This document shows, piece by piece, positions 45,737-57,439 of a stretch of DNA of 64,000 nucleotides (positions are counted from its first letter, which is position 1; each line of letters starts with the position of its first letter). The notes under the pieces are model-generated. The model searched no databases. It was not told where the DNA came from and saw only the letters and a list, made by a program, of their open reading frames with translations. The stretch spans positions 10,557,501 to 10,621,500 of the forward strand of contig OU015654.1 of NCBI GenBank assembly GCA_907165275.2, read 5' to 3'. This stretch comes from Zygaena filipendulae. Lineage: Eukaryota > Arthropoda > Insecta > Lepidoptera > Zygaenidae. The translations under genes and the position numbers were made by a program.

Positions 45737-45836
45737 GCGGCCGCACTCAGAGTCGTTTTAATGATTACTTAATTTTAAGTAAAGATTTTAAAAACAAACC
45801 TGCCGCGCTGAGACGTCTGTGAGTGCGGCAGTTTGG
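45737..45836. mobile_element. Fold-back MITE, copy 3 (internally deleted)
   Basis: GCGGCCGCACTCAGAGTCG and ATGATTACTTAATTTTAAGT match the left arm of 52471-52707. The central palindrome is gone, and GTGAGTGCGGCAG ends the segment. Confidence 0.7.
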
Positions 45837-45978
45837 GGGCCACTGATTTAGCAAACGCCCACGCCGGTCGTGACATAGATTTGTCTTTTTAATTTAACCC
45901 TTTTAACACTAAAATATTTTTGCCATTTCATAAATGCCTAACACCTAAGTGTTAGCAGATACCTAAAAGAAAAACATT

Positions 45979-46062
45979 CTAAAAAGCACAGAGAAGGACA
46001 TAGGATACTTTTTATCCCGGAATTCCCGCGGGAACTCCGAAATTACCGCGGGGAACAGCTAG
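45979..46062 (+). mobile_element. Helitron 3' fragment
   Basis: CACAGAGAAGGACATAGGAT, CCCGGAATTCCCGCGGGAAC and AATTACCGCGGGGAACAG end in CTAG before T. One strand of the terminal hairpin is deleted compared with 45108-45314. Confidence 0.82.
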
Positions 46063-48961
46063 TATTTAATACGATGGTGGTTATAACGGTGGCTTATAAC
46101 TAACTTTCTAATTCTGAAAGCCTACCTACTTAAAAACTTAATTTATTTAGTTATTATTTTTGCTTTGCAGGCTTATAGTTACTCTATGCTATGCTGGCAT
46201 GTGTTGCTTCAATCTTTAGAAATATTGAAATAATTTAAGATAAGTACGTACGTGATTTCCTCTCAGATAAAAATTTGTAAGCTGATTGTTAAGATACTGC
46301 TATAATTAATTTAAAAAAAACCAGCTAGTAGTTTCGAGGCCTTGAGGCAAGGCCTTTAAGAAAAACCTCGTCAGTCGATGCATTTAAATAGGCAATATAG
46401 ATACTCCTCCCACCTTTTAAAGTGTCAGCTGACTTTCTTCTTACCAATATACAGCCAGCTGACATAATTATACATTTATCCACAGTTATATACAAACTAT
46501 CATTAGGTAAATTTTTTGCTAAGAGGAAATCATTGAAAGTATAATTTTGTTTTCATGTTCAAGCGATACGCCTTGTTATACTCAGCTGATTTTGTTTTCT
46601 TCAAGATATTAAGTAATCTACAGTTTATCAAGTTTTCAGCTAGGAAGAAATGATTACTTAATTTTTTTTTCTTTGTGCTTGGGAGGTTTCTGCCAGTCTG
46701 CCACTCACCCCACCCGCGGAACCGTAGCTGACGTTCACGAGGCGCTATAATATTGTACCCTGATGCATTCCACTAATTATTATTTATCACTTGAAAGGAA
46801 CTTGGTCATATAAATCTGTTGTTGGATCCCGGACTATAAATGAAATGAAAATAATAAACAACAATAAACAATAAACTAGAAAATAATAAACATGAAATTA
46901 TGAAAATAATAAACAAATGAAATGATTATACTTAACACCTACTATCCCGCTTATAGTATTTGTTTTTCCTACTGTGTGATATGTGTAATGTAGAGGCTGC
47001 TTTTAGATATAGAACATTACTTATGTAGGTACCTATATAGTTTAATACTTTTATATCATGCACCATTTAAAAAGAAAAATTATATTATGCGACAGAACAT
47101 TAAAAATATACAATCAAACTATTTTATTATTATTTTTATACAACCTTGAACTTTAAACATTACTATGCGTATTGTGTAATGTACGTTCGTGTATGACTTG
47201 GGTAAGTAGGTAATATCGTTATTTTCTTCTAAGAATTGTTTTTTTTCTCGTCAAATCACTGGAAAGACTAACACCAAATGCAAAAGAAAATTGAAAGAAT
47301 CCGTGTGGAACGTAGGTACAATTGAATTATTCATTACATCAAAACTTTTCAATACCTAAATTCGTTACCTAAATATTTATGAGTACCTATAGGTATCGAC
47401 GACAATATGTTAAGTAAAATAAGATAACCATCATATTGATATACCTATGAATATCCATTAGGTACACATGAGAATAAGAAACGAGAATAGCACAATATTA
47501 TTATTTTAATAAGCATAGGTAGATAGATACATTCCTTTAAATCCCATGATGCCGATTCCAAACGAAATTTAATTAACTAGTGTACCAATAGATGGCGCAA
47601 AAGGCGGTTAGACGGTGCGCTAGTATATCGATTTTATCAACAAGCCTGTATTTACAGAGGAAAAAATGTTTCTGTGAAAAACATCTTTATCTAATAAATT
47701 ACGCACGAAATAGATTTGATTTAGCTTTTAATAATCCTAATAATGCTTTCGAATGTGGATCGTGTCGGTCGAACGCATTTTTTCTTTTGTTTCACATAGT
47801 AAAACATTATGAGATACGGAAAATAACATCGCCCGCTTCACCTGGCAACACTGAAATGTCTATGAATTTGACCCCGATGCTCATGTCGTGTCCCGAGCTA
47901 AAGTGTGTAGTGGAGGGCCAGGCCCATCGTTTTTTATCTTCGTCCCGGTGAAGATATTGTAAAATGGGCACATAATCGGTAATAATCTTGTTATTTACTC
48001 GTTAATTCCGTATGTCGCGCATTAATGCTCAGTAATAAACGTAATCGGTACCATTAAAAATACATCCCGACCGGAACGTACTGGCTCCTATTGCTAAGAA
48101 TAATCATCTAGTCTCTAACACGGATCATTTTATTGCTATTTAATTTTATCAGTGTTATTTTTAAAATTATTATCGTTTTATTTGTACTGTCTAAACAGTG
48201 TGATGTGGTCGTCGAATCGTGACTTTATGTAAGTGGATGATTTTACAGAATTCTCAGGTATTTTGTGTTAAGTGAGACAATGGTATAGGTATCGATTATT
48301 TTGCGCTAACGTAATGTCATCCCAGTAGCGTAGTGATAATATTAGAAAATCTATGTTTGTAACCACGAATACAATTGTCTAGGCATCTCGTTTTATACTG
48401 AGCTTAGTAGAACCACGATTTAGATTGTGACTAAAATAGTGTCGATGATAAAAATCATTCTGAACCAGTTACCTCTAAGCTCATAGCAAAAAATTATAGC
48501 TTGTCGAAACAAAAAGTAGGTATAATTAGATACATAGTACAATTATTAATTATTAACTAGTGCAATGATTGATTATTTTTTTAACGATTGCAAGAAACTA
48601 AACTATTGTTGAAAAATTGAATCTAGTAAAGTTTTGTACCTAACTACTTAATAATAAATGAAATAAAATATGATTTATTGAAAAGCTCAGTGCAATAACT
48701 AACAATTAGCATTGCAATTACTGGAATTGCAATAACTAGAATTAATATAAAAACTTTATTAGGTATACCTGCTGCTCAAAATGATCGGATAAATAAATAA
48801 AAATACCTAATTAAGATATGTAAGACACTTAATGAAACTCAAAACTTCTGATACTATCAGATGGCTGAAATTAAAAAAAAAAGAATGCATACTGCCAAAT
48901 TTTAATATTAGTTACTAGAAACCATTTATCGCATTTACTTTTTTATTTTGTTAATCTCAGG
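46063..48961. other. Intergenic or CaMKII upstream region
   Basis: The 119-codon frame 47592-47951 (starts MAQKAVRRC) is the longest unassigned frame in the window, but it has no domain I recognise and AT-driven composition, so I do not call it a gene. No complete transposon is visible, unlike the left half of the window. An upstream untranslated exon of the CaMKII gene may lie here; CAG-GTATTT near 48255 is one possible donor. Confidence 0.35.
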
Positions 48962-49010
48962 CTTAGATTAAAACAAAAAGGCCACCGCCGCCTCTTTGTT
49001 TTAATCTAAG
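48962..49010. repeat. Hairpin with 20-bp arms upstream of CaMKII
   Basis: CTTAGATTAAAACAAAAAGG and CCTCTTTGTTTTAATCTAAG pair with one mismatch around a GC-rich loop (CCACCGCCG). It lies 243 bp before the CaMKII start codon and, if the 3' splice site at 49157 is used, inside the intron. Confidence 0.85.
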
Positions 49011-49141
49011 ATCTCAAGTCTCAATGAAATTAATCGAGTAACAAAAAACGGTTATTTGTCAAAACACCCAGTATGGAAAAAGTGCAACTTGTATTTTACA
49101 TTTAGGTACGTCTGCCTAGACCGCAATTTATTAAAAAACAT

Positions 49142-49157
49142 ATTTTCCTTGTTTCAG
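49142..49157 (+). other. Probable 3' splice site of a 5'-untranslated intron
   Basis: ATTTTCCTTGTTTCAG is a pyrimidine-rich tract ending in AG. The exon would begin at 49158 and reach the CaMKII ATG after 95 bp with no upstream ATG. A GTGAGT donor-like string at 49231 has no partner acceptor before the ATG and is probably unused. Confidence 0.5.
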
Positions 49158-49252
49158 TTAACTTACAGGAAGTTTGTGCTCAAATTGAACTTGCGAACTC
49201 TGCGTGTTCGCCTGTCTGAAGCCATTTAAGTGAGTATAGTGGGTGGTTAAAC

Positions 49253-50785
49253 ATGGCCAACCCAAATCGTGAGAGTGTTAGTACTCGTTTCTCTGATAAT
49301 TATGATCTTAAAGAAGAACTAGGAAAAGGAGCATTTTCAATTGTGCGACGCGCAGTTCAAAAATCTACTGGATATGAATTCGCTGCCAAAATTATCAACA
49401 CTAAAAAACTCTCAGCCAGAGACTTCCAAAAACTCGAAAGAGAAGCACGTATTTGTCGAAAATTGCAGCATCCTAATATTGTAAGACTACACGATTCCAT
49501 TCAAGAAGAACACTTTCACTATCTCGTCTTCGACTTAGTGACGGGGGGCGAACTATTTGAAGATATTGTAGCACGGGAATTTTATTCTGAAGCGGATGCT
49601 TCTCATTGCATTCAACAAATTCTTGAATCTGTACATCACTGCCATCATAATGGAGTTGTACATAGGGATTTGAAACCTGAAAATCTTTTACTAGCCAGTA
49701 AAGCCAAAGGAGCTGCTGTTAAGTTAGCTGATTTTGGTTTAGCAATTGAAGTACAAGGGGATCAACAAGCATGGTTTGGATTTGCTGGCACTCCAGGATA
49801 CTTGTCACCAGAAGTTTTAAAAAAGGAACCTTACGGGAAGCCCGTAGATATCTGGGCATGTGGTGTGATTTTATATATTTTGTTAGTTGGTTATCCACCA
49901 TTTTGGGATGAGGATCAACACCGACTTTATGGACAAATTAAGGCCGGTGCTTACGATTACCCTTCTCCTGAGTGGGATACCGTTACTCCCGAAGCAAAAA
50001 GTCTTATCAATCAAATGCTTACTGTTAATCCAAGTAAGCGGATAACTGCATCTGAAGCATTAAAGCATCCTTGGATATGCCATCGCGAACGTGTTGCTTC
50101 AGTAATGCACAGACAAGAAACTGTAGACTGCTTGAAGAAATTCAATGCTCGGCGCAAATTAAAAGGCGCAATACTAACTACCATGTTAGCCACAAGAAAC
50201 TTTTCAGGAAAATCTATGGTCAACAAAAAGGGTGATGGGTCTCAAGTCAAGGAATCGACTGATAGTAGTACTACTTTGGAAGATGATGATTTAGACAAAG
50301 ATAAGAAAGGTGTTGATCGTGCATGTACTGTTATTTCCAAAGAGCACGATGAAGAGGGATTCACTAAAGCGGATTCATTTGGAAAGGCTCGTGGTGACAG
50401 CAATGCTTCATTGCGACGCGCTGAAATTATTAAAGTTACTGAGGTGCTTTTAGATGCAATCAATAATGGTGACTATGAAACCTATTCCAAACTATGTGAT
50501 CCTAACGTGACTGCATTTGATCCTGACGCCCTAGGTAATTTGGTAGATGGCGTAGAATTCCACAAGTTTTTCATTGACAACACGCCACCACATGTTAAAA
50601 CGAATACTACGATTTTCAACCCCAGGGTGCATCTTCTTGGCGAAGATGTTGCCGTAATAGCATATGTATGCGTAACTCAAAGCGTTGATGCTGAAGGCAG
50701 ACGAGCTACAAATCAATCAAAAGAAACCCGCATATGGCACAAGCGCCACAACAAGTGGACAGCGGTACATTTTCATCGCTCCTAA
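49253..50785 (+). CDS. CaMKII: Calcium/calmodulin-dependent protein kinase II, intronless
   Basis: Ser/Thr kinase activated by Ca2+/calmodulin, forming dodecameric holoenzymes at synapses and in many other cells. In the 510 aa: the kinase domain spans about 17-275, with the Gly loop GKGAFSIV (24-31), Lys46, catalytic HRD (Asp139), DFG (160-162) and SPE (185-187). Next come [12 protein letters not shown] with autophosphorylation Thr290, the calmodulin-binding helix [14 protein letters not shown] (299-312, inhibitory Thr309/Thr310), a charged linker (about 318-386) and the association (hub) domain (about 387-510). Length and order match insect CaMKII. The ATG has good context (AAACATGG), and nothing upstream in frame extends the homology. 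Family genes have many coding introns; this has none, suggesting a retrocopy or intron loss. The kinase part is strongly conserved. The hub is more diverged, including Cys473 where a conserved Arg is expected. No stop or frameshift occurs. Confidence 0.96.
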   Translation: MANPNRESVSTRFSDNYDLKEELGKGAFSIVRRAVQKSTGYEFAAKIINTKKLSARDFQKLEREARICRKLQHPNIVRLHDSIQEEHFHYLVFDLVTGGELFEDIVAREFYSEADASHCIQQILESVHHCHHNGVVHRDLKPENLLLASKAKGAAVKLADFGLAIEVQGDQQAWFGFAGTPGYLSPEVLKKEPYGKPVDIWACGVILYILLVGYPPFWDEDQHRLYGQIKAGAYDYPSPEWDTVTPEAKSLINQMLTVNPSKRITASEALKHPWICHRERVASVMHRQETVDCLKKFNARRKLKGAILTTMLATRNFSGKSMVNKKGDGSQVKESTDSSTTLEDDDLDKDKKGVDRACTVISKEHDEEGFTKADSFGKARGDSNASLRRAEIIKVTEVLLDAINNGDYETYSKLCDPNVTAFDPDALGNLVDGVEFHKFFIDNTPPHVKTNTTIFNPRVHLLGEDVAVIAYVCVTQSVDAEGRRATNQSKETRIWHKRHNKWTAVHFHRS

Positions 50786-52470
50786 CTAGTCCCTTTTTCG
50801 CACCAGTACTTCAAGCCTGCGGATAATGGTCTCAAAAAACAAAAAATGTGTAATGGTGTTTCTGTTACAACCACTGTCAGCATTCAGAACGCTGCAGATA
50901 AATGATGATAGCAAAATAATTATCCCAGGACTAGATATTAACCTACCAATCAAGCTATGAAAATTTACACGAATTTTATTAGTAATTCTTTCTAATCTCA
51001 AGAAGTAAAAATACATACTAAGAGATTATCTACACCAACATAAGCATTTCAAAGGGTTGTTTCTAATGAGATTCACTTTCATGTCCTAAACTAGCATCAC
51101 AATGTGGCTAAAATGTGATACCGTTAACAAATATACAATGCTTCGTGCTAGATAGTAGAGTAAAATTAAACCGACTTCGACTATAATCGAAAAATGTCAA
51201 CGAATGTCGTGCGTCATGAGTTCGAGACCCAGACAATTGTTGCTAAATTGCTAATCAGTAACAAAAGAAATCTCTTATTACAATCAGATCTGATACTAAG
51301 AATCTATGTACGTTTTATCATATAAAATCCAGCAAAATAAAATCAAGTTTAGAAATTGTTAGCACATTTCTCAATAAGTCTCTCTGTATACATTTTTAAC
51401 TATGAATGTTTTATCGTGCTTAAACATGGTGTTCTATTTGTTATCAAATACCTAGTTAGTAAGGATTAAGTAACTGATGATGCAGTTATTGGCACTAGAC
51501 ATCAGTGTGATCACAATGATGATGAGAGTTTGTATCTCATAAGTATTTCTGGTTATAAGTTAGATTATTAGTTTTTGCTTTGTAACGATTTGTCTTAAGT
51601 GAATTTATATCAATTTCGTCAATTTTAGATTAATCTAATGTTGTTAATATTCAGCTTTTGCTTTAGTTAAATGCATTTTCATTCGAATACTACTGACGTT
51701 GTATATTTACATGAAGCTTTTCGTATTGTGATAACTGTGCAAAATTGGATGATGGTTGCATGCGATCATGCGATGTACCTACCTACTTATTTATTACATT
51801 GTTTTCAGCATTTGAAACTTATGATTTAGCACATTATACCATTGAAATAATACCAAGGTTCATAGAAAGAGCTGAACAAGCACTTCATCTCGTTTGTTAA
51901 CGTCCATCAATTCCCGCATTACGCATAATATTATTATGAATATCTTACACTTTATGCATTGTGTAAAAAAAACTTGAAATACCAAAGTATACTATAGTAA
52001 TTGTACGAGTAACTGTACGAATAGTGTTCGGCTAACGCGAAACAAAAATAGATAGAAATGTTTGAAAAAAAAAACGCGATATTTCAATAATTTTGAAAAT
52101 TATTATTACTTTATTTAATTAAAAAGGAGCTTGTATACGTGATATTAATATATTTATGTATATGTAAGAAATTTAGGTGTTTTTGCACAGTTTCACTTTC
52201 GAATCAATCCTTAAAGTACTAAAATATTTTTCAGGGTTTTCTAGAGATGTACTTAATATTGAATTAAAAATAGTAGGTATTATAAACATGTTTGTAATAA
52301 CATAATAATTTTTTTAGGATATTTTAGAATTTTAGTAAGTAATAGTTATACATTATTTATATCTATTACAAAAAGAGGAAGACAAAAGAACTTCAATGCA
52401 TAATAACGTTGTACATCTTTAACAAATTGATCTTCTTCCCTTTTAAGGTACTTATCACTAAAAAAATTTA
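50786..52470 (+). other. Probable CaMKII 3' untranslated region
   Basis: This 1.7 kb has no gene and, unusually for the window, no recognisable transposon, as expected of transcribed sequence under some constraint. AATAAA occurs at 51336-51341 and is a possible poly(A) signal. No poly-A tract directly follows the stop codon, so a retrocopy tail is not evident. Confidence 0.4.
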
Positions 52471-52707
52471 CCGCCGCACTCAGAGTCGACTTTAATAATT
52501 ACTTAGTTAAGTATAGATTATTAAAACAAAACTGCCGCAATCAGACAAGTTCAATAAATTAATGTTAAATGGCATTTAACTAATTAAGTTACATCTCATC
52601 AAATGCCAATTAACATTAATTTATTAAACTTGTCTGATTGCGGCAGTTTTGTTTTAAAAATCTATACTTAACTAAGTAATCATTAAAGTCGACTTTGAGT
52701 GCGGCCG
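52471..52707. mobile_element. Fold-back MITE, copy 2 (full length)
   Basis: At 237 bp it is almost entirely self-complementary: CCGCCGCACTCAGAGTCGAC at the left, GTCGACTTTGAGTGCGGCCG at the right and CTGCCGCAATCAGACAAGTT paired internally. TA flanks both ends. It is closely similar to 6198-6423, so both copies are fairly young. Confidence 0.9.
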
Positions 52708-52709
52708 TA

Positions 52710-55700
52710 GTCATTCAAAGAATTGATTGATGAATACCGGAGAGTAACAGTAGGTAGTGCCATGAACATAAATTAGTGCCAATAACTGTAATAACTAAAG
52801 ATATATTCTAGTCTTTATTGTTACGCGTATTTAGTGTTTAATCAAGGTTTATAATTTTAATTTTGAACATAATATAGTACATAGGTACATACCTATATTA
52901 TAATAGTAAAACATAAATTGTGTAAATAGATATTGATTTGCACATTGCGTGTGTTATGAGTGTCGTCAACATTAAACGTTATCCTATCTGGTATTTTTAC
53001 GCTAAGTATGTATTAGGTACGTTATTAAATGGAATTTATTTACGTTACCTATGGACACTTTACCAATGATGTCTCAAAATGTTTTCTGTTTATACTAAGA
53101 TTTTTATATAGTTGTGTTCGGTTTTATCAATTTAAAATGCGGATATTTTTTAAAGTATCTAGTCCATATTACCTATATTGTTACCAATTACTCTTTCTCG
53201 ACAAGATGAAACCTAGCTCGTTACACTAGGTATTTACAATGAATTTAGTGCTTTCAAATCACATCACACAATATTTTAAGTTTTATCATAAGTTTCGAGT
53301 GTAGTTACCTATTATTTACTTATTTTTTATCAAGTTTTTCATACAAATCTCATTTGAATTTTTCGATGATGGTACATGAAATATCAATTTATTGTTAGTA
53401 ATCTAAAATTCCATCTTAAAATTTCAAATTATCTCAAATTATTATTATCATCAATAATTATAAACCTAACTGAATGGTTAAATTGCATTTGCGATTGACT
53501 TCAAAATTTACTTAATTCTGTGGCTTATAAATCTTTCAATAATTCCGCTTTAAATGTAAACTTTTAATATTCTAATACTTAACTAGGCATTTAAAGTTAA
53601 ATGATAAAGTTGCCTAAAACACATTTTATGAATAACCATATTTTATTTATTGCACAAAATATAATGTCATCTTCCAAGTGTACCTTTAAAGACAGCAATA
53701 TTTTATGTGAGTAGGTAGAATCCTATTTATAGTCTTCCCATAGCCGTGTTCCAGTGAAACCTAGGCACTTATTTAACCCAAAATGCCCCACCTAATTAAC
53801 TACCTAGTACCTACCTACTGGAACCAACCGAATCTCATCTAATTTAACTATTATAAACGAACTTGTCTCTCTGCGATTTGATTTTGAAGGGTGCACATTA
53901 ACTTGAAAGTTATGCACGTAATTTGCATTCTAAATAACGGGCACAGGCAGACATGACGAAAATTAACTATATCTACCTATTTTTACTGATAGTCGAAATA
54001 GCTCGCGAACGCGCCGCTTACTAACTCAGGGCGGTAGAATATACGGGACCTGACGCAAACCCTCCTTACTATTATATCTACTGGTTAATATTTGAGTGTT
54101 TTTCTATTCCGTGGATAATAATAATAAAAATAATGCAGCCCGAACAAATGCTTTTTTTGCATAATGAAATCCATTAAGATTTGGGAGCGATGTCAAATTT
54201 ATTATCCTAGGTACCTAAACAATAAATATATCGCTGCTTAAATTCATATCCACCACAAATCAAAAATTATTCTGGTGTCCTGTAGCAGTTGTTTATTATA
54301 ATACAATTCATAAAATGCTGCTTACGCTTAATACGCTTGTAAAGATTATGCAAAAATTCGATATAAAATAATTAAGTAAAACTTGTCTTTTTTTCTTTGA
54401 TTAGCTCTTCTGTAAAAAAGGGTAATTTTGATTTGTGGTAGTTTTGAATTTAAGCAGCTATATATAAATTTTCATACTAAAATTGCTGGCGTGATACACA
54501 AAAGATATAATATCAAGTTTTATACTACTTAGTACTTATACCTACTATCGTTGCCGGCGTGTTAACACGAGATACAGATTTTCACACTTACCTACGTTAC
54601 CTCCGAGGTAACACGAATATGAATTTTTAACCGACTTCCAAAAAGGAGGAGGTTCTATGTTCGATTGTATGTATGTTTTTTTTTTCATAAGTACATAAGT
54701 AGTAAGTATTTACTAATTTTGTCGGCGTGTATCACGAAAAAAAGGATTTTGTACTAAAATTGCCACCGTATACACGAAAGATATTATTATGATGATATAA
54801 AGAAATAGATATTGTTTTAAAGTTGTCGCGATAACACCAAAGGCATTGAATTTGATACTAATATAGTCGCTTCGGTAAAAGAAAAATGGGGATTTTCATA
54901 CTAAAATGGCGTGTTTTGCAATCGGTTTAAGATTTTCTGAATAGTGACCGAATATTCAAGCATGTGAGAAAACAAACAAGACTGGGGCAGGGATGACAGC
55001 TGGTTATTGATATCGCACGTACGTACATTAATTTTACGATGTAGGAACCGACCTGCTGCAAGTTTTTGGACGAGTGTGATGACGTTAGTTTATCTCGTTT
55101 GGTTTATTAATGACGTCAGATACAGCGGTCAGTGACGTACCTACACCACGTACGATATGACTACCGGACTACATATAAGTTATTTCGTGAACAGATGTAT
55201 CCGTGATGGAATAATCGAGCAAATTAAAGACGTATGTGCGTCTCTTTTTAACCGACTTCCAAAAAGGAGGAGGTTCTATGTTCGATTGTACCTATGTATG
55301 TTTTTTTTATTGGATATTATACCAAATTCGCCTGCCGGACATCGTAGTCTCTGTGTATGACAAAGAATGGGATACATCTACATAACCCCAATTCCCAAAC
55401 TTCAGACCTTTATAATGCTGCAATGGCGTGGTTTCAAAAGTTTCTGATTCTTTTTGATTAAGGGTAGTTCGGAAGCGTTGACAGCTCACAGAAGAAAAGT
55501 CGAGCGCAGACGTGACACAAAAGATAAAACTTGACCATATAAAAAGTACGGCAGGCGACTCCTCGACGTCTCATCTGTATACATTGGGCCTAGAGGTGCT
55601 TCGTCCCCATAATGCGCATTATGGACGAGTAATGCGGTTGGTCATAGTGAATTAGGGCAATGCATGGTCAAATGATACTGGAAATTTGGTGTCGTAATTT

Positions 55701-56879
55701 GGTAAATCCTATCGATAAACCTCGAAGGTCTCCATTCTAGTCGATTCGAAAAGATTTGATTTAGTGTAGAAGCGACACACGATTCACGACCACCTTTATG
55801 GATCCAGATAATATACTGTATCGATTGGACGTCCAGGTATCCCTTAAGTAGGTACCTACCTACGTCCTTAACCTATTAACTCTATAAATTTTATTTATAC
55901 AGTTTCGTAAATAACCGTAGGTACATGATAGAACTGAGATAAATAAGGAAGCTTCATGATATCGCCTTTTTATATATTGCCTAAAATTTTATATCTCCTA
56001 ATAATATTTAATAGAAATCCTCAAATTAGATAATAAATATAGCTTAAATATACCTACTAAACTCGAATTTAATTTACATTATCTTTGTACTTACCTAATG
56101 AAACTTTATAAAAGGGAACTGTTTCCTAACAGTGGGACATTGTAAAAAAGAAGATGTTACACTGTCATCATATTTATTTACTTAGCCACCTACTCAATAA
56201 TAATAACTTTCACAGTAGTTTTTGTTTAGATGTTTGTTTTAATCTTGTGTAGTGCCTAATGGGTGCAGTGCAATACAGCTAACAATGTCCTTAGACTAAC
56301 TAGATTTTTATTTTAAAGTATTTTCAAAACAATTAACTCACTTGCACATTTGTTCAATTCATCAGAATGAAAATTATATTTAAATAAATCTAATTCACAT
56401 TGTTAATATTCTAAATGAAAAACCTGAACAGATTTTGACCATTCAGCTAGTAATTTGTAAATTTGCATTGAATATTAGATACATAATAAATTAATTAAAT
56501 TATTATGAATAATAAAAATTTTGTTATGTGTAATAATTGCCAGCATTGTAAGCAAATTTATAACTAGAATGTATTGAAATGTTTTAAATGTTTAGTCAAA
56601 AAATATGCAAAATATTGCACCCTCTGAGTACACTTTTGAGATTATTTACCTACTGTATTAGTTATTAGTATATAAATATCATGTTATTTATACACTTATG
56701 CTTTTATGCACAGTCATTTTATTTTAAAATTTCTAACTCTTTATTAAATTATGGAAGCTAAGTTTCTTGTAGCATAAATTTCGAAATGTGTAGGTGTATT
56801 ATATGAAATTGTCAATATTTGTATTTGAAAATAATTTCTTGAACCTTTGCATTGCCGATTATAATGTAACATTCTCTAA
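52710..56879. other. Intergenic, no gene seen
   Basis: More than 4 kb without a supported coding frame (the longest is about 67 codons). CCGACTTCCAAAAAGGAGGA followed by GGTTCTATGTTCGATTGTA occurs at about 54632 and 55251, two copies of a dispersed repeat. CTGTTTCCTAACAGTGGGAC near 56120 resembles a retroposon tail. The stretch 55980-56880 is smooth AT-rich sequence like a 3' UTR. Confidence 0.4.
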
Positions 56880-56885
56880 AATAAA
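56880..56885 (+). terminator. Possible poly(A) signal
   Basis: AATAAA is followed by TTCTTTTGATCTACATTGTG, a T/GT-rich element at the right distance. It would end a plus-strand transcript just before the convergent torsin-like gene. No coding region is tied to it. Confidence 0.3.
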
Positions 56886-56924
56886 GTTCTTTTGATCTAC
56901 ATTGTGTTTATCATAACTACAGAG

Positions 56925-57115
56925 AATATTTTTCCCCGGCAGTTTCACGGTGCAGTAATTTCAGAGTTCCCATGGTAATTTCAGGATAAAGTATAAACCT
57001 ATGTATAAATCTTCCTCTCACACTATTCTATTGGTGAAAACTGCATGAAAATCTGTTCAGTTTTTGAGTTTATTGCGAACAGACAGACGTGGTAGAGGAC
57101 TTTGTTTTATAATAT
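56925..57115 (-). mobile_element. Helitron-like element, diverged
   Basis: TCCCCGGCAGTTTCACGGTG, CAGAGTTCCCATGGTAATTT, AAAATCTGTTCAGTTTTTGA and AGAGGACTTTGTTTTATAAT. The last string is shared with 28742. It lacks a clean CTAG end. Confidence 0.6.
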
Positions 57116-57439
57116 GAAATATAACAGCGGCGCGTCGCCCGTGCCCTTGCCCACCCCCAACCTGTATATCCAGAAAATGTAATGTGTTATTTTGGGTTTC
57201 CTTCCAGTAAATCCAAGTGTGAAACAAATTAATATTAATAAATACAAGTTTACTTAAGAATTATACTACAGATAAATAAATAAAACACTTTTATAAAATA
57301 TACATAATATATTATATGACTTGTAACAAATTATAAATGCAATCAACAATATTATTGTCATAGCTAACAAATATGTTTACAGTCTATCTACAAAAGTTTT
57401 GGTAAACCAAATCAGTCGTACCTCAATTCAACAACTTCC
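57116..57439 (-). other. Probable 3' UTR of the torsin-like gene
   Basis: AT-rich sequence following the stop codon on the minus strand. I find no canonical AATAAA on that strand here; AATATA variants near 57306 are possible. Confidence 0.3.

Noticed and set aside
47592..47951. 119-codon frame as a gene
   Set aside because: Long for the window but with no domain, no splice or poly(A) support and AT-driven composition. I left it as a note under the upstream region.
49719..50716. Minus-strand frames of 60-73 codons
   Set aside because: Shadows of the CaMKII coding sequence.
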